Shown one piece after another: positions 1 to 8,952 of a DNA stretch of 64,000 nucleotides. Positions within the stretch are counted from its first letter, which is position 1, and the number at the start of each line of letters is the position of its first letter. Made by a program: the position numbers and the translations under genes. Source of the stretch: Halobacillus sp. Marseille-P3879. Lineage in GTDB: Bacteria > Bacillota > Bacilli > Bacillales > Halobacillaceae. The DNA lies in NCBI RefSeq assembly GCF_900240285.1, contig NZ_OESS01000001.1, positions 186,001 through 250,000 of the forward strand. The letters run 5' to 3'. The notes under the pieces are model-generated. The model was given only the letters and a program-made list of their open reading frames with translations, made no database searches and was not told the DNA's origin.

Positions 1-65
1 TAAACACGCGTTTCGGTGCCCTTCATAAACTAATGCCAACATGCTTAAAAAGGAGAGAAGTTTAG

Positions 66-695
66 TTGCGTTATGAAGAACATCTCACGTGTCCTCCGCG
101 GCCCTCACTTCATCACTATCCAACCAGCCAAAGTTGGAGCTGCGGTATTGTAGACTGCCGACAGTCACTTCTATCCTCGCTTAGAGAAGGCGGGTATATT
201 TTATACGTCAGGCATGCCGAAGCTACTGCAGGCGAAGATACACCCATGCTTAATTTTTCCGATTGTTCCACACAGCGAAATCTTTCTAATACAGGAAGGA
301 ACCAGGCTGCAGCCTACGGTCAAACCCTTCGCAGGCTGCGCATACCGGTTTCCCTGCCTGTTTTCGCCAGTCCATTTTGCAGAAGCAGAGAGACGGCTTT
401 TCTAGCTTTTAGTGAAGAAAATGTGTACACAGACCCTTTTTGGTTCCATGTTTACTTACTAAGTGCCGACTTATCTGATTATGAAAAAGCCTCGATCATA
501 AATTCATTAACGAGCAGGCTGGAGCTGCCCCCTCCCGAAGGCACCAATACTGTCATTATTGCGCATAGTTTCCCGGAAGGAGTAGGACTGGGACCTATAA
601 GCAATATGGGTACCGTCGTTGTAAAGCCGCTTGGGGAAGGGAATGGATTTGAAGTAACTGGACGTCTATCCCTGCAGGAGTTTATGAACCTATGA
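66..695 (+). CDS. Histidine phosphatase family protein
   Basis: A 209-residue protein of the histidine phosphatase (phosphoglycerate mutase-like) superfamily, which removes phosphate through a phospho-histidine intermediate. The RHA version of the RHG motif is seen at about residue 49 (LYVRHAEAT), followed by an NLSNTGRNQA block and an FASPFCRSRETA block. The second catalytic histidine is in VIIAHSF near residue 166. It starts at TTG with AAGGAGAG 8 bases upstream. The first 40 residues before the RHA motif are longer than usual. The substrate cannot be told from sequence. It stands alone and is followed by a promoter for the next gene. Confidence 0.8.
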   Translation: MRYEEHLTCPPRPSLHHYPTSQSWSCGIVDCRQSLLSSLREGGYILYVRHAEATAGEDTPMLNFSDCSTQRNLSNTGRNQAAAYGQTLRRLRIPVSLPVFASPFCRSRETAFLAFSEENVYTDPFWFHVYLLSADLSDYEKASIINSLTSRLELPPPEGTNTVIIAHSFPEGVGLGPISNMGTVVVKPLGEGNGFEVTGRLSLQEFMNL

Positions 696-728
696 GGTGA
701 CTGAGGGGAAAATCTATCAAACTCTCAG

Positions 729-758
729 TTGCTTTTTATAAACAGGCTTTGGTATGAT
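729..758 (+). promoter_or_regulatory. SigA-type promoter of SGNH hydrolase gene
   Basis: TTGCTT (729-734) and TATGAT (753-758) are separated by 18 bases, about 40 bases before the start codon at 800. Confidence 0.55.
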
Positions 759-799
759 AGTATTGATCGTTATAACGAATGAACGGAGATGAATAACAA

Positions 800-1531
800 A
801 TGAAAAAGGTAGCTGTTTTCATACTTGTTGTTGTGTTCTTTGCATCAATCCCGTTAACTGCTTCTGCCAAAGGACCTGTGAAGAAAGAGATGGACTATGT
901 CGCTCTTGGAGATTCACTCGCAGCCGGAATTACGCCGTACAATGAGAGCGGAACAGGATATCCGGATTATTTTGTTGAGCGTTTAAGACAGTCCCAGTAC
1001 ACCGTCGACTATAGTAATTTTGCCTTTCCAGGTGATACATCTACAGACCTGACATTCGTTCTTAATAAAGATCGTGTTCAGGCTGATATTGAAGAAGCCG
1101 AGTTTGTCACCATCAATATAGGAGCGAATGATCTGCTAAAACTCTTAAACTTAGAAACCCAGGAATATCCTTCAGAAAGTGAAGTTTTTACGGCTCTTTC
1201 CACACTGGGTCAGAATCTAAATGATGTGCTTACGACAATAGAGGAGCTTAACCCGCAGGCAAAAGTCTATATCATGGGATATTACAACCCGTTTCCTTAC
1301 CAGCCGCAGGAGCTCCAGCCTCAGCTTGAATCACTCCTTGACTCTTTAAATCAGGTGATCGAGTCTGCAACAGACAGATTCGGCCATACGTACGTGCCGA
1401 CCGAAGAATTGATTGAACGAAAGTACAAAACCTATCTGCCTAATCCTTCGAACATCCACTTGAGTGAAGCGGGTTATCAGGAGATCGCTAAAGAGTTCTG
1501 GAAGAAGCTCGATAAAAGCAAAAATAAGTGA
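800..1531 (+). CDS. Secreted SGNH/GDSL-type hydrolase
   Basis: A 243-residue lipase/esterase-like protein of the SGNH hydrolase fold. A Sec signal peptide is clear (MKK, hydrophobic core, cleavage probably after TASA), so it is exported. Block I is YVALGDSLAAG near residue 36 with the nucleophile Ser, the Gly block is in the region near residue 75, and block III is GAND near residue 108. In the C-terminal block V the usual D-x-x-H reads S-N-I-H (PSNIHLSEAGY), so the usual acidic residue appears to be replaced. Similar Bacillus proteins act on cell-envelope or lipid esters, but the substrate here is unknown. A terminator follows directly. Confidence 0.85.
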   Translation: MKKVAVFILVVVFFASIPLTASAKGPVKKEMDYVALGDSLAAGITPYNESGTGYPDYFVERLRQSQYTVDYSNFAFPGDTSTDLTFVLNKDRVQADIEEAEFVTINIGANDLLKLLNLETQEYPSESEVFTALSTLGQNLNDVLTTIEELNPQAKVYIMGYYNPFPYQPQELQPQLESLLDSLNQVIESATDRFGHTYVPTEELIERKYKTYLPNPSNIHLSEAGYQEIAKEFWKKLDKSKNK

Positions 1532-1535
1532 GCAG

Positions 1536-1568
1536 AAGTGGACCAGGTGAGGGTCCGCTTTTTCTTTT
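1536..1568 (+). terminator. Intrinsic terminator after SGNH hydrolase gene
   Basis: AAGTGGACC pairs with GGTCCGCTT around a 7-base loop (one G-U pair), followed by TTTCTTTT. Confidence 0.7.
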
Positions 1569-1648
1569 CGCCATAAGCTATATTCTGTAAAGACTCTGTA
1601 CATCCTCGTATAATAGAAGAATGAATAGTAGGAAGAGAAGGTGACGGT

Positions 1649-2266
1649 ATGAAGAGAGAAGCCATTGAGAATAAAATGAAAAACCATAAGCCTTCTATAA
1701 TCGGCCAGAAGCAAATTACGAACTATTCGATTCTCCTTCCTCTAATGGAAAAAGAAGGGGAGCTTCATTTAGTGTTTGAAGTTCGTTCGCTCCAGATGAG
1801 AAGGCAGCCGGGGGAAATATGTTTTCCAGGTGGTAAAGTGGATCGTCAGGATCGTCAGGTGCTGGATGCGGCTGTGCGGGAAGCGAAAGAGGAGCTTGGC
1901 ATCACAGGTCATGACATTGAAAAGGTTTACCCATTTGATTACATGGTTTCCCCTTTTGGGATGATCGTTCACACTTACGTAGGTTTCCTTAATTGCCCGG
2001 AGGACAGGATTTCCCCTAATCCGGCGGAGGTGGAAGAAGTGTTCACTGTTCCGCTTTCTTTTTTTCAAGAAAATGAACCGGATATTCACTATGTCAACTT
2101 TGACGTGATTCCTGATGAAGGGTTTCCTTTTGAATTGATTGCTAATGGAAGGGATTATGAATGGCAGACGCGTAAAATGGAAGAATTTTTCTATCAATAT
2201 GAAGACAAAGTAATTTGGGGACTGACCGCGCGCGTTTTGCACGCATTTATTGAGTCTTTGGATTAA
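1649..2266 (+). CDS. Nudix hydrolase, CoA pyrophosphatase-like
   Basis: A 205-residue Nudix hydrolase. The Nudix box runs from GGKVDRQDRQ through REAKEELGI (about residues 63-87), with the metal-binding REAKEE core. Upstream of it RSLQMRRQPGEICFPGG resembles the extra signature of the CoA pyrophosphatase (NudL) group, which hydrolyses CoA to phosphopantetheine and 3',5'-ADP. That subgroup call is inference. It starts at ATG with an AGAAGGTGA site upstream. It is monocistronic, ending just before a parS site and a terminator. Confidence 0.85.
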   Translation: MKREAIENKMKNHKPSIIGQKQITNYSILLPLMEKEGELHLVFEVRSLQMRRQPGEICFPGGKVDRQDRQVLDAAVREAKEELGITGHDIEKVYPFDYMVSPFGMIVHTYVGFLNCPEDRISPNPAEVEEVFTVPLSFFQENEPDIHYVNFDVIPDEGFPFELIANGRDYEWQTRKMEEFFYQYEDKVIWGLTARVLHAFIESLD

Positions 2267-2268
2267 GA

Positions 2269-2284
2269 TGTTTCACGTGAAACA
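2269..2284. other. parS chromosome-partition site 1
   Basis: A perfect copy of the 16-bp palindrome TGTTTCACGTGAAACA, the consensus bound by Spo0J/ParB in Bacillus. It lies between the Nudix gene and its terminator. The flanking A and T extend the dyad to 18 bp. Confidence 0.88.
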
Positions 2285-2289
2285 TAGAA

Positions 2290-2318
2290 AATCTCCAGCA
2301 ATACCGCTGGAGATTTTT
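2290..2318. terminator. Terminator between convergent genes
   Basis: AATCTCCAGC and GCTGGAGATT pair around a 6-base loop, followed by a T run on the plus strand. It separates the Nudix gene from the convergent ABC permease gene. Confidence 0.8.
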
Positions 2319-2323
2319 CCCTT

Positions 2324-4267
2324 TTATAAAGCTTGCTTTATTACTTTTTTATAATAAAACACCGACAGCAGTCCAAAGATCGAGTAAAGGGCGGTGTACA
2401 CTCCCATGACGATAAACATTGGTGTCCACATTTCCGTTCCGAATAAAAACCAGCCTGATTGGACAGCGAAGCAGCTGTGCAGAAGTCCAATCATAAGCGG
2501 GATGCCAAAGTTAAACAGCTGCTTGCCTTGAATCCCTTTTAGCAAGTCGCCTCGGGTATATCCGAGCTTGCGTAAAATGGTATAGTTCGGTTGTTCTTCA
2601 TCTCCTTCATCCATCTGCTTAAAGTAAAGAATACAGCCGGAGGTGATTAAGAATGTTAAACCGAGGAAGCCTACGATGAACATAATCAATCCCATGTTCT
2701 GTTTCTGCATCTGATAGGTCGCATACTGAGAGGAGTTACCAGGTGTTTCGCTCAATTGCATACTTTGAAAAAGTTGATCTGCTTCTTCTGCAGACGTTTC
2801 CTCATTCAGTGTCAGGCCAACGAATGTATTGGATTCCCGCTGAATGTCGGGATCCGCATCGCTTGCGACCGTATCAAATACGCTGTCATCTACAACAGCA
2901 GTCGGGAGACCAGTTGTAATAAAAGTAGGAAGGACATCGACCTTCTCTGTCCCTAAGTAGGATTGATTGATTTCTTCGTTTTCACTGCGTATTGTGATTT
3001 TGCCGGAATCGGCTAGATTCATCATACGATGGAGCGCGTCATTATAACCGGCGAACCGGGTTTCCTTTTCACTGACGTCGATTTCTTCCACACTCTCGTC
3101 ACTAACTACAGCCATGGTCGTCCAGCTGCCATCCATATTTAAATCTTCGGTACTGACACCAACAATCTCTTCAATATAAACTTCAGCTTGAACAAACTCT
3201 GTCGTTTCTTCATTGTATTCAATGCCGTGTTCACGGAGTTCGTCACCAAACGCAGCGGCATCTTCTGTACTAACAAAGGTAAAATCATCAGGAGATTCTC
3301 CTTCTGCTGTCTTTCCTGCCGAATAATAAGAAATATAGCTTAACGACAAAAGCCCGATTGCAAGAGCTGATACCGTCGTGATAATAGTAAGCAGTAATGC
3401 ATTTGATTTCATCCGAAACATAATGGACGAGAGCGAAAGGACTTCATTGATTGATAAGTAGCCGTCTTTCTTTTTGCGGATCAAGTTGGCCACAAACCGC
3501 ACGGAGCCTTTATAAAAGAAGTACGTACCAATAATGACGGATCCTAGAATGAAGATCATCGCCATAAACAAGCTGTTCATCGACGTGAAATTCCCGTTAA
3601 ACAGCTTCGAAGAGACATAGTAGCCTGTTAAGATCAAGGCAATGCCAAACACACCCATAATAATTTCGAATACAGATAACTTTTTCACACGGCTTTCTGT
3701 TTTTTGTTTCACGTGAAACAATGCCAGAATGGTCTGCCGCTTTACGAATACGTAATTGAGCAGCATGATCAGAATATAAATCGCCGCAAAGACCACCAGC
3801 GTCTGGAGGAGTGCTTCGGGAGAGAAGTTCAGGCTGGCGACGTTGTCAACACCGGTCACTTTAAACACAATCATCGTCACTAATTTGGAGATAGAGAATC
3901 CCAATAAGATGCCGATGATGAGGGATCCGAAATATATAAACAGGTTTTCGACGCTCAACATGTAAAAAATGCGCTGTTTAGTCATCCCGATGAGTTGAAA
4001 TAAGCCGATTTCTTTACTTCGTCTTTTAATGAATAAATTATTCGCGTAGATGAGGAAGACTGCAACAATCGAAATGAGCATAATCGAAGCAGCTCGCAGG
4101 GCAGCTGCCCCTTTGATCGTTCCTGTTGCTTCATCCATGGACGGATCATACTGCAGCGTTACAAAGGAAAAATAAAGCGCTACGCTGAACACCAGGGCAA
4201 ACACGTACAAATAATAGTTGGCGATGTTCTTTTTCATATTGCGAAAGATAAGCTGATTAATGCTCAT
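2324..4267 (-). CDS. BceB-type ABC transporter permease (FtsX-like)
   Basis: A 647-residue permease of the BceB/YxdM type, partner of the ATPase encoded just upstream. These transporters remove cell-wall-targeting peptide antibiotics from their lipid targets and also act as the sensor for the paired kinase. Ten hydrophobic segments can be seen, with one large hydrophilic extracellular block between about residues 315 and 520, the hallmark of the group. The FtsX-like halves are near residues 60-200 and 530-640. The start overlaps the ATPase stop by 11 bases, showing translational coupling. A perfect parS site lies inside the frame, coding for part of LFHVKQK. The inducing peptide cannot be predicted. 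Confidence 0.9.
   Translation of the reverse strand: MSINQLIFRNMKKNIANYYLYVFALVFSVALYFSFVTLQYDPSMDEATGTIKGAAALRAASIMLISIVAVFLIYANNLFIKRRSKEIGLFQLIGMTKQRIFYMLSVENLFIYFGSLIIGILLGFSISKLVTMIVFKVTGVDNVASLNFSPEALLQTLVVFAAIYILIMLLNYVFVKRQTILALFHVKQKTESRVKKLSVFEIIMGVFGIALILTGYYVSSKLFNGNFTSMNSLFMAMIFILGSVIIGTYFFYKGSVRFVANLIRKKKDGYLSINEVLSLSSIMFRMKSNALLLTIITTVSALAIGLLSLSYISYYSAGKTAEGESPDDFTFVSTEDAAAFGDELREHGIEYNEETTEFVQAEVYIEEIVGVSTEDLNMDGSWTTMAVVSDESVEEIDVSEKETRFAGYNDALHRMMNLADSGKITIRSENEEINQSYLGTEKVDVLPTFITTGLPTAVVDDSVFDTVASDADPDIQRESNTFVGLTLNEETSAEEADQLFQSMQLSETPGNSSQYATYQMQKQNMGLIMFIVGFLGLTFLITSGCILYFKQMDEGDEEQPNYTILRKLGYTRGDLLKGIQGKQLFNFGIPLMIGLLHSCFAVQSGWFLFGTEMWTPMFIVMGVYTALYSIFGLLSVFYYKKVIKQAL
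3705..3720. other. parS chromosome-partition site 2 (inside a gene)
   Basis: A perfect TGTTTCACGTGAAACA copy inside the permease reading frame, read on the minus strand as FHVKQ codons. An exact 16/16 match inside coding sequence is unlikely by chance and is known for parS sites in other Bacilli. Confidence 0.85.
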
Positions 4268-5018
4268 ACTGCACCCCGCCTAAGACTCCCTGTGTTTTCA
4301 TGATGTCCTTTAAGAAGGTCTGCCGCGACTGGTCCCCTTTATTCAACTGTGTATAAATGTGACCGTCTTTAATGAAGACGACCCGGCTGCTGTAGCTTGC
4401 GGCAACAGGATCGTGGGACACCATCACTATGGTAGCCTCGCGCTTATCGTTTAAATCACTTAATTTGCCAAGCAAACCAGAAGCTGCTTTAGAATCAAGC
4501 GCTCCTGTTGGTTCATCAGCGAAAATAATACTCGGCTCGTGGATGAACGCACGAGCTGCCGATGTCCGCTGTTTCTGTCCGCCTGAGATTTCATTAGGAT
4601 ATTTATGGGCAATATCCTCGATACCGAGCTCGTTTGCGACAGTCTTGAATTTCGCATTGGCTTCCTTCTTCGAGGCTTTCGTTATCGAGAGGGGCAGGAG
4701 GATATTCTCTTTCACCGTCAGTGTATCAAGCAGATTATATTCCTGAAAAATAAACCCTAGGTGCTGCTTTCTGAATTCGGCGAGCTGCTTTTCCTTCTGT
4801 GTCGTAAGTTCTTTTCCTTCGATTTTAATCGTTCCCTGGCTGACTCGATCAATGGTTGACAGCACGTTAAGCAGCGTCGTCTTTCCCGAGCCGGACGCCC
4901 CCATAATTGTCAAAAATTCTCCTTTGCCGATGCTTACATCAATGCCTGTTAATACGTCCTGCTTCGTGAATTTATTTCCATAGCTCTTATAAATTTTTTC
5001 AGCTTCTAATATATTCAT
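4257..5018 (-). CDS. BceA-type ABC transporter ATP-binding protein
   Basis: An ATPase of about 253 residues from the MacB/LolD-like class used by BceAB detoxification transporters. Walker A is GASGSGKTT, the Q-loop is in [10 protein letters not shown], the signature is ISGGQKQR, and Walker B is [13 protein letters not shown], followed by the H-loop MVSHDP. The frame is open from 5036, but the start at 5018 (MNILEAEK) has a GGGGG site 8 bases upstream and fits family N-termini best. It overlaps the permease gene downstream. A predicted BceR-type box sits about 90 bases upstream. Confidence 0.9.
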   Translation of the reverse strand: MNILEAEKIYKSYGNKFTKQDVLTGIDVSIGKGEFLTIMGASGSGKTTLLNVLSTIDRVSQGTIKIEGKELTTQKEKQLAEFRKQHLGFIFQEYNLLDTLTVKENILLPLSITKASKKEANAKFKTVANELGIEDIAHKYPNEISGGQKQRTSAARAFIHEPSIIFADEPTGALDSKAASGLLGKLSDLNDKREATIVMVSHDPVAASYSSRVVFIKDGHIYTQLNKGDQSRQTFLKDIMKTQGVLGGVQYEH

Positions 5019-5047
5019 TGTCATACCCCCGTTCACTTGATATCCCT

Positions 5048-5076
5048 ATTGTATAAGCTCTTCCTGCTTTAAGTCC
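5048..5076 (-). promoter_or_regulatory. Putative promoter of the bceAB-like pair
   Basis: On the minus strand TACAAT (5048-5053) is a good -10, with a poor -35 (GGACTT, 5071-5076) 17 bases away. A weak -35 fits dependence on an activator, here probably the BceR-like regulator. Confidence 0.5.
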
Positions 5077-5107
5077 TTTCATTCGTCGAACAAAAAAGAA
5101 AAGCGAG

Positions 5108-5121
5108 TGACACTTTTGTCA
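5108..5121 (-). promoter_or_regulatory. BceR-type operator upstream of the bceAB-like pair
   Basis: TGACA-N4-TGTCA is a perfect inverted repeat close to the TnACA-N4-TGTAA boxes known for BceR-like regulators. It is centred about 73 bases upstream of the expected transcription start of the ATPase gene and overlaps the last codon of the kinase gene. Confidence 0.65.
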
Positions 5122-6126
5122 CACGCCTTGAATCTCGATGAATTCGTTTGCTTTGGGGAAGGTGAGGGTGAAGGTTGAGCCGTGTGCGAGCTTCGATTGA
5201 ACGTCCATACTGATCTGTAAGGGGGACGCTGCTTTTTTCGCCAGGTACAGACCCATGCCGGTTGCTGCATGATCTTCATGCTTAGTCGTAGAGGTAAAGC
5301 CTTTATCGAAAATACGCGGAAGGTCACGTGCGTTAATTCCGCGTCCGCTGTCCGTAATGCTGAGCGTCGCTTGTTCGTTTTCCTTGCTGCTTGAGATCAT
5401 GATTTCCGAGCCTTCCTCACTATATTTTACAGCGTTCGTCAGCAGCTGGCGGAGGATAAAGCCAAGCCATTTGGCGTCACTAAGTACGGTGGTCTCCGTA
5501 AGGTCCACGTCAAAACCGACCCCTTTTTGCAGGCACCATGAACGTAAGGTGTTAATTTCGCTGAAAAGAAGCGGCTCAAGCTCCACTTTTTCTACATATA
5601 AGTCATTCTCAATAAACGGCATCCGTTTCTGATGCAGCTGCTGGTCCAGCAGTAAATGAACGCGCAGCCATTCGTGTTTAAGCTGAGATTTCAGCTTTTG
5701 ATCGTTAATCCGGTCGATGATGAGATCCATCGCTGTCAGCGGTGTTTTTACTTCATGAATCCAGGAGAGAAGTTCATCTTTTTCCTGCTCAAGCTGAATG
5801 GTGTGGGCGGTGGACTGTGCCTTGAGCTGCTCGATCGGCTGGGTGATGTTTTCTTCTACAATGAATTCGAACGGCCGATCGGGGTCAGGGATGGTCGTTA
5901 AGTCCAGGTTGTGGTCGCGTTCCGCCAGTTCTTTAAAAAACTTCGTCTCCCGGTGATAGCGGAAAACGAGAAATAGTACAAAGATGACGGAAGAGAGGAG
6001 AATGTAATATAAGATCGCCCGATACGGAATCGTCGTGTCGAGATAGGCAATGAATAAGGCAACCAGCTGGAGGGTAAGAAACAGAAGAATCCAGCTGCGC
6101 CTTTCTTTTAAATATATTCCAATCAT
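5119..6126 (-). CDS. BceS-type intramembrane-sensing histidine kinase
   Basis: A 335-residue kinase with two N-terminal membrane segments (about residues 13-31 and 36-54) and almost no extracellular part. This is the intramembrane-sensing layout in which the BceAB transporter, not the kinase, detects the peptide. The H-box is WIHEVKTPLTAMD near residue 120, the N-box is LLTNAVKYS, and the G-boxes are ITDSGRGI and GMGLYLAKKA. It overlaps the response regulator stop by 4 bases (ATGA). It most likely phosphorylates that regulator to induce the transporter pair. Confidence 0.9.
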   Translation of the reverse strand: MIGIYLKERRSWILLFLTLQLVALFIAYLDTTIPYRAILYYILLSSVIFVLFLVFRYHRETKFFKELAERDHNLDLTTIPDPDRPFEFIVEENITQPIEQLKAQSTAHTIQLEQEKDELLSWIHEVKTPLTAMDLIIDRINDQKLKSQLKHEWLRVHLLLDQQLHQKRMPFIENDLYVEKVELEPLLFSEINTLRSWCLQKGVGFDVDLTETTVLSDAKWLGFILRQLLTNAVKYSEEGSEIMISSSKENEQATLSITDSGRGINARDLPRIFDKGFTSTTKHEDHAATGMGLYLAKKAASPLQISMDVQSKLAHGSTFTLTFPKANEFIEIQGV

Positions 6127-6824
6127 CGGCTCACCTGATCAACAGCTATGTATCCCTGGCCGACCTTTGTTTCAATCGCGTCCCCAAGCTTTAAATCGAC
6201 CAGCTTCTTCCGCAGGCGGTTAACGTTGACGGTCAGGGTATTATCGCTGACAAACCGCTGGTCATCCCACAGCCGATTCATCAAATCCTCCCGGCTGACG
6301 ATCTGGTTCTTCCGTTCAATTAACAACCGCAAAATGAACATTTCATTCTTTGTCAATTCAATGGCGCCATGGTCATTCGTCACGCGGCTGCGCTCAAAAT
6401 CGATAGTTGCCCCCAGCCACGTCTTAAGCTCCGGTGCTTCGGCGCTATAGTTATACACCCGGCGCAAAATCGCCTGGATCTTCGCGATTAGGACATCAAA
6501 GTGAAACGGTTTTTGAACAAAATCATCCGCCCCGAGATTCATCGACATCACCATATCTGTCGGGTGGTCGCGTGAGGATAGGAAAATAATCGGCACATTT
6601 GAATGCTGGCGGATCATCCGGCACCAGTGAAAGCCATCAAACTTCGGGAGCTGAATATCTATAATGACGAGGTCGGGCTCGACTGCTGTGAAAGTTTCCA
6701 TAACACGCTGGAAATTATCGATGCCTGTGACCTCATATTCCCACTGTGCCAGCCGGTCTCTCATTTCATTAAACAACGATACATCGTCTTCAATTAGTAA
6801 TAGGGTAAACAATGAACTCACCAC
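6123..6824 (-). CDS. BceR-type response regulator (OmpR family)
   Basis: A 233-residue regulator. The receiver domain (about residues 6-120) has the acidic pair EDD, phospho-acceptor Asp in DLVIIDIQLPKFDGF and the conserved Lys in FVQKPFHF. The C-terminal winged helix (about 135-228) is of the OmpR/PhoB type. First gene of the module regulator-kinase-ATPase-permease. The exact start is uncertain: GTG at 6824 has only a weak ribosome site, while TTG at 6812 has GGTGAG 4 bases upstream. It probably binds the TGACA-N4-TGTCA box at 5108-5121. Confidence 0.9.
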   Translation of the reverse strand: MVSSLFTLLLIEDDVSLFNEMRDRLAQWEYEVTGIDNFQRVMETFTAVEPDLVIIDIQLPKFDGFHWCRMIRQHSNVPIIFLSSRDHPTDMVMSMNLGADDFVQKPFHFDVLIAKIQAILRRVYNYSAEAPELKTWLGATIDFERSRVTNDHGAIELTKNEMFILRLLIERKNQIVSREDLMNRLWDDQRFVSDNTLTVNVNRLRKKLVDLKLGDAIETKVGQGYIAVDQVSR

Positions 6825-6986
6825 GCTTTCTATATGGAAATTATAGCAAATTTATGGGGAAGACGTCGGGGAAGTTGTGTGAAAAAATTATGGAAAATAT
6901 TCAGCCCTTTCGGTTACAATCAAGTAAACGCTGTCAATCTATTATCAAGGCTTAAATTAACGAGCCTTCAATAAAGGAATGAGCCT

Positions 6987-7403
6987 ATGTATAAAACTAT
7001 AATTGACCCTCGTGTCTCTGAAACGGATGGTGTCGGGCATATTAATAACACAGTCGTACCGGTATGGCTTGAAGCGGGGCGCAATCCGCTGTTTAAGCTG
7101 TTCACTCCCGATCATAACTTTGATAATTGGAAAATGATCATCATTAATATGAATATTGATTTTAAAAGCCAAATCTATTTTGGCTATGAAGTGGAGATCT
7201 ATACGTGGGTGGAGAAGATCGGCAATACGAGTCTTGTGTTATATGAGGAAGTATGGCAAAGCGATACGCTATGCGCTTCAGGGCATACCACGTACGTGAA
7301 TTTCAATGTGGAAAAGCAGGCATCTGAGAAGATTCCAGACGATATAAGAAGCGATTTAAAAGCGCACCTTAGAGGCGTATCGTCCAGCGATACAACCGCA
7401 TGA
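6987..7403 (+). CDS. Acyl-CoA thioesterase, 4HBT hotdog family
   Basis: A 138-residue single hotdog-fold protein of the 4-hydroxybenzoyl-CoA thioesterase (YbgC/FadM-like) group, which hydrolyses acyl-CoA thioesters. The active-site region SETDGVGHINNT near residue 12 matches the family pattern D-x-x-G-H-x-N-N, with Asp as the probable catalytic residue. The remainder follows the hotdog strands (YFGYEVEIYTWVEKIGNTSLVLYEE). It stands alone and ends before a bidirectional terminator. Substrate chain length is unknown. Confidence 0.85.
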   Translation: MYKTIIDPRVSETDGVGHINNTVVPVWLEAGRNPLFKLFTPDHNFDNWKMIIINMNIDFKSQIYFGYEVEIYTWVEKIGNTSLVLYEEVWQSDTLCASGHTTYVNFNVEKQASEKIPDDIRSDLKAHLRGVSSSDTTA

Positions 7404-7440
7404 GTATACCAGCGAAAAATCTGCGTTTTCGCTTCAGACA

Positions 7441-7475
7441 AAAACTCCGGCTATCATCCAGCCGGAGTTTTTCTA
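7441..7475. terminator. Bidirectional terminator
   Basis: AAAAACTCCGGCT pairs perfectly with AGCCGGAGTTTTT around a 7-base loop, serving the thioesterase gene and the convergent MFS gene. Confidence 0.85.
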
Positions 7476-7484
7476 TTTTCTATA

Positions 7485-8756
7485 TTAATAGTTTACCGCA
7501 TCTGTCTCCTCTTTGCGTTCGTATGCTTTTTCAATCCGCTTAATATCAAGCTTCATGAGAATTGAGACGATCAGCGAGAGTGTAATTAACCCGAGAAATA
7601 CGTAAAACACAGCGGTATACCCGTCTGTTCTTTCTCTAATTTGTGAGACAAGCATCGGGCCGAAGACGCCTCCTAAGGACCACGTGGTTAGGAGATAGCC
7701 GTGAATAGAACCGAGCTGTTTCGTGCCAAATAAGTCGCCGATAAATGCTGGCAGGTTTGAGAAGCCTCCGCCATAACAGCTGACCACAAGCAGGATTAAA
7801 ATCTGGAAGATGATCGCGTTTGTCGTAATCGGCAGTGTAAAGAAAGCGACGGTTTGAATGATAAAGAAAATCAGGAATACATTGGGTCGTCCAATGTAGT
7901 CGGAAGCGGCAGCCCAGCCAATTCTTCCTCCACCGTTAAAGATCCCCATGATCCCGACCATTGTTGCTGCTGCCGCTGCGGATAAGCCGACGACTTCCTG
8001 AGCCATAGGCGAAGCGACTGATATCATCATAATCCCGGCGGTTGTATTAATCAGCATCATGATCCAAAGCAGCCAGAATCGGCGGGTTTTCACAGCTTCT
8101 TTTGAGGTAAGCTGCTGTAAGTCTTTTTTGAATACTTTTTTTCCGGAGGCCATGTCCTTTTTCATTCCAGCAGGCATCCAGCCTTCCGGGGGCGGCGCGA
8201 TGTATGAAGCGCCTAACGTAATAAACACAAAATAGGTTAATCCCAGGATATAAAATGTATTGGCAATCCCAACAGTACTCATGAGGCTGGCGGCTAATGG
8301 AGCGGTAATAAGCGCCCCTGTTCCAAAGCCGAGAACGGCCAGTCCTGTAGCTAAACCACGCCGGTCAGGGAACCATTTCACCAGGGTGGATACGGGTGAG
8401 ATGTAGCCGATTCCAAGCCCGAGGCCGCTTGCCAGTCCATACGTAAGCAGGAATAAGATGAGGGAATCCACAGCAATGGCCACTCCAGCACCTGCTTGTC
8501 CTACTCCGAACAGAACAGCTGATACCATCGCTGACTTCCTCGGACCGCTTTTTTCAACGAATTTTCCGAATAAGGCCGCTGAAGATCCGGCCAGCGCCAT
8601 CATAATTGTAAAGGCGATCGTTACTTGAGTCGGGGTCCATCCCATCTGTTCACTGACGGGAGTGGTGTAGACGCTGTAAGCATATGCGCCCCCGATGGAT
8701 AGGTGAATGGCAATGGCTGATAAAGCGATCAGCCATCTGTTTTTTGTGGTGTTCAT
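7485..8756 (-). CDS. MFS transporter, OFA (oxalate/formate antiporter) family
   Basis: A 12-segment major facilitator carrier of about 423 residues. The N-terminus (RWLIALSAIAIHLSIGGAYAYSVY...TPVSEQMGW) and the GLGLGIGYISPVSTLVKWFPDRRGLATGLAVLGFGTGALI block are typical of the OFA family, whose characterised members exchange oxalate for formate or carry other monocarboxylates. The frame is open to 8807, but ATG at 8756 has GAGGAGG correctly placed. No oxalate or formate enzymes lie beside it, so the substrate is not assigned. Confidence 0.88.
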   Translation of the reverse strand: MNTTKNRWLIALSAIAIHLSIGGAYAYSVYTTPVSEQMGWTPTQVTIAFTIMMALAGSSAALFGKFVEKSGPRKSAMVSAVLFGVGQAGAGVAIAVDSLILFLLTYGLASGLGLGIGYISPVSTLVKWFPDRRGLATGLAVLGFGTGALITAPLAASLMSTVGIANTFYILGLTYFVFITLGASYIAPPPEGWMPAGMKKDMASGKKVFKKDLQQLTSKEAVKTRRFWLLWIMMLINTTAGIMMISVASPMAQEVVGLSAAAAATMVGIMGIFNGGGRIGWAAASDYIGRPNVFLIFFIIQTVAFFTLPITTNAIIFQILILLVVSCYGGGFSNLPAFIGDLFGTKQLGSIHGYLLTTWSLGGVFGPMLVSQIRERTDGYTAVFYVFLGLITLSLIVSILMKLDIKRIEKAYERKEETDAVNY

Positions 8757-8881
8757 GTACGTCCTCCTCTGTTCCTTATAGTGTAAGCGCATACAAAAAG
8801 GATACATGGAATGAGTGGTAAAATCAAACTTTTTAGAATAATTTAAACAATCTGTAAAATGACTGATAAGGATAAATTAAA

Positions 8882-8910
8882 TTGTGAAATCCCGCTGAGA
8901 GCCGTATAAT
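8882..8910 (+). promoter_or_regulatory. Promoter of ABC exporter gene
   Basis: TTGTGA (8882-8887) and TATAAT (8905-8910) have a 17-base spacer, 42 bases before the GTG start at 8953. Confidence 0.65.
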
Positions 8911-8952
8911 TGAAAATGGATTTCAATTGTAAAATGAAGAGGGGTTTCATGG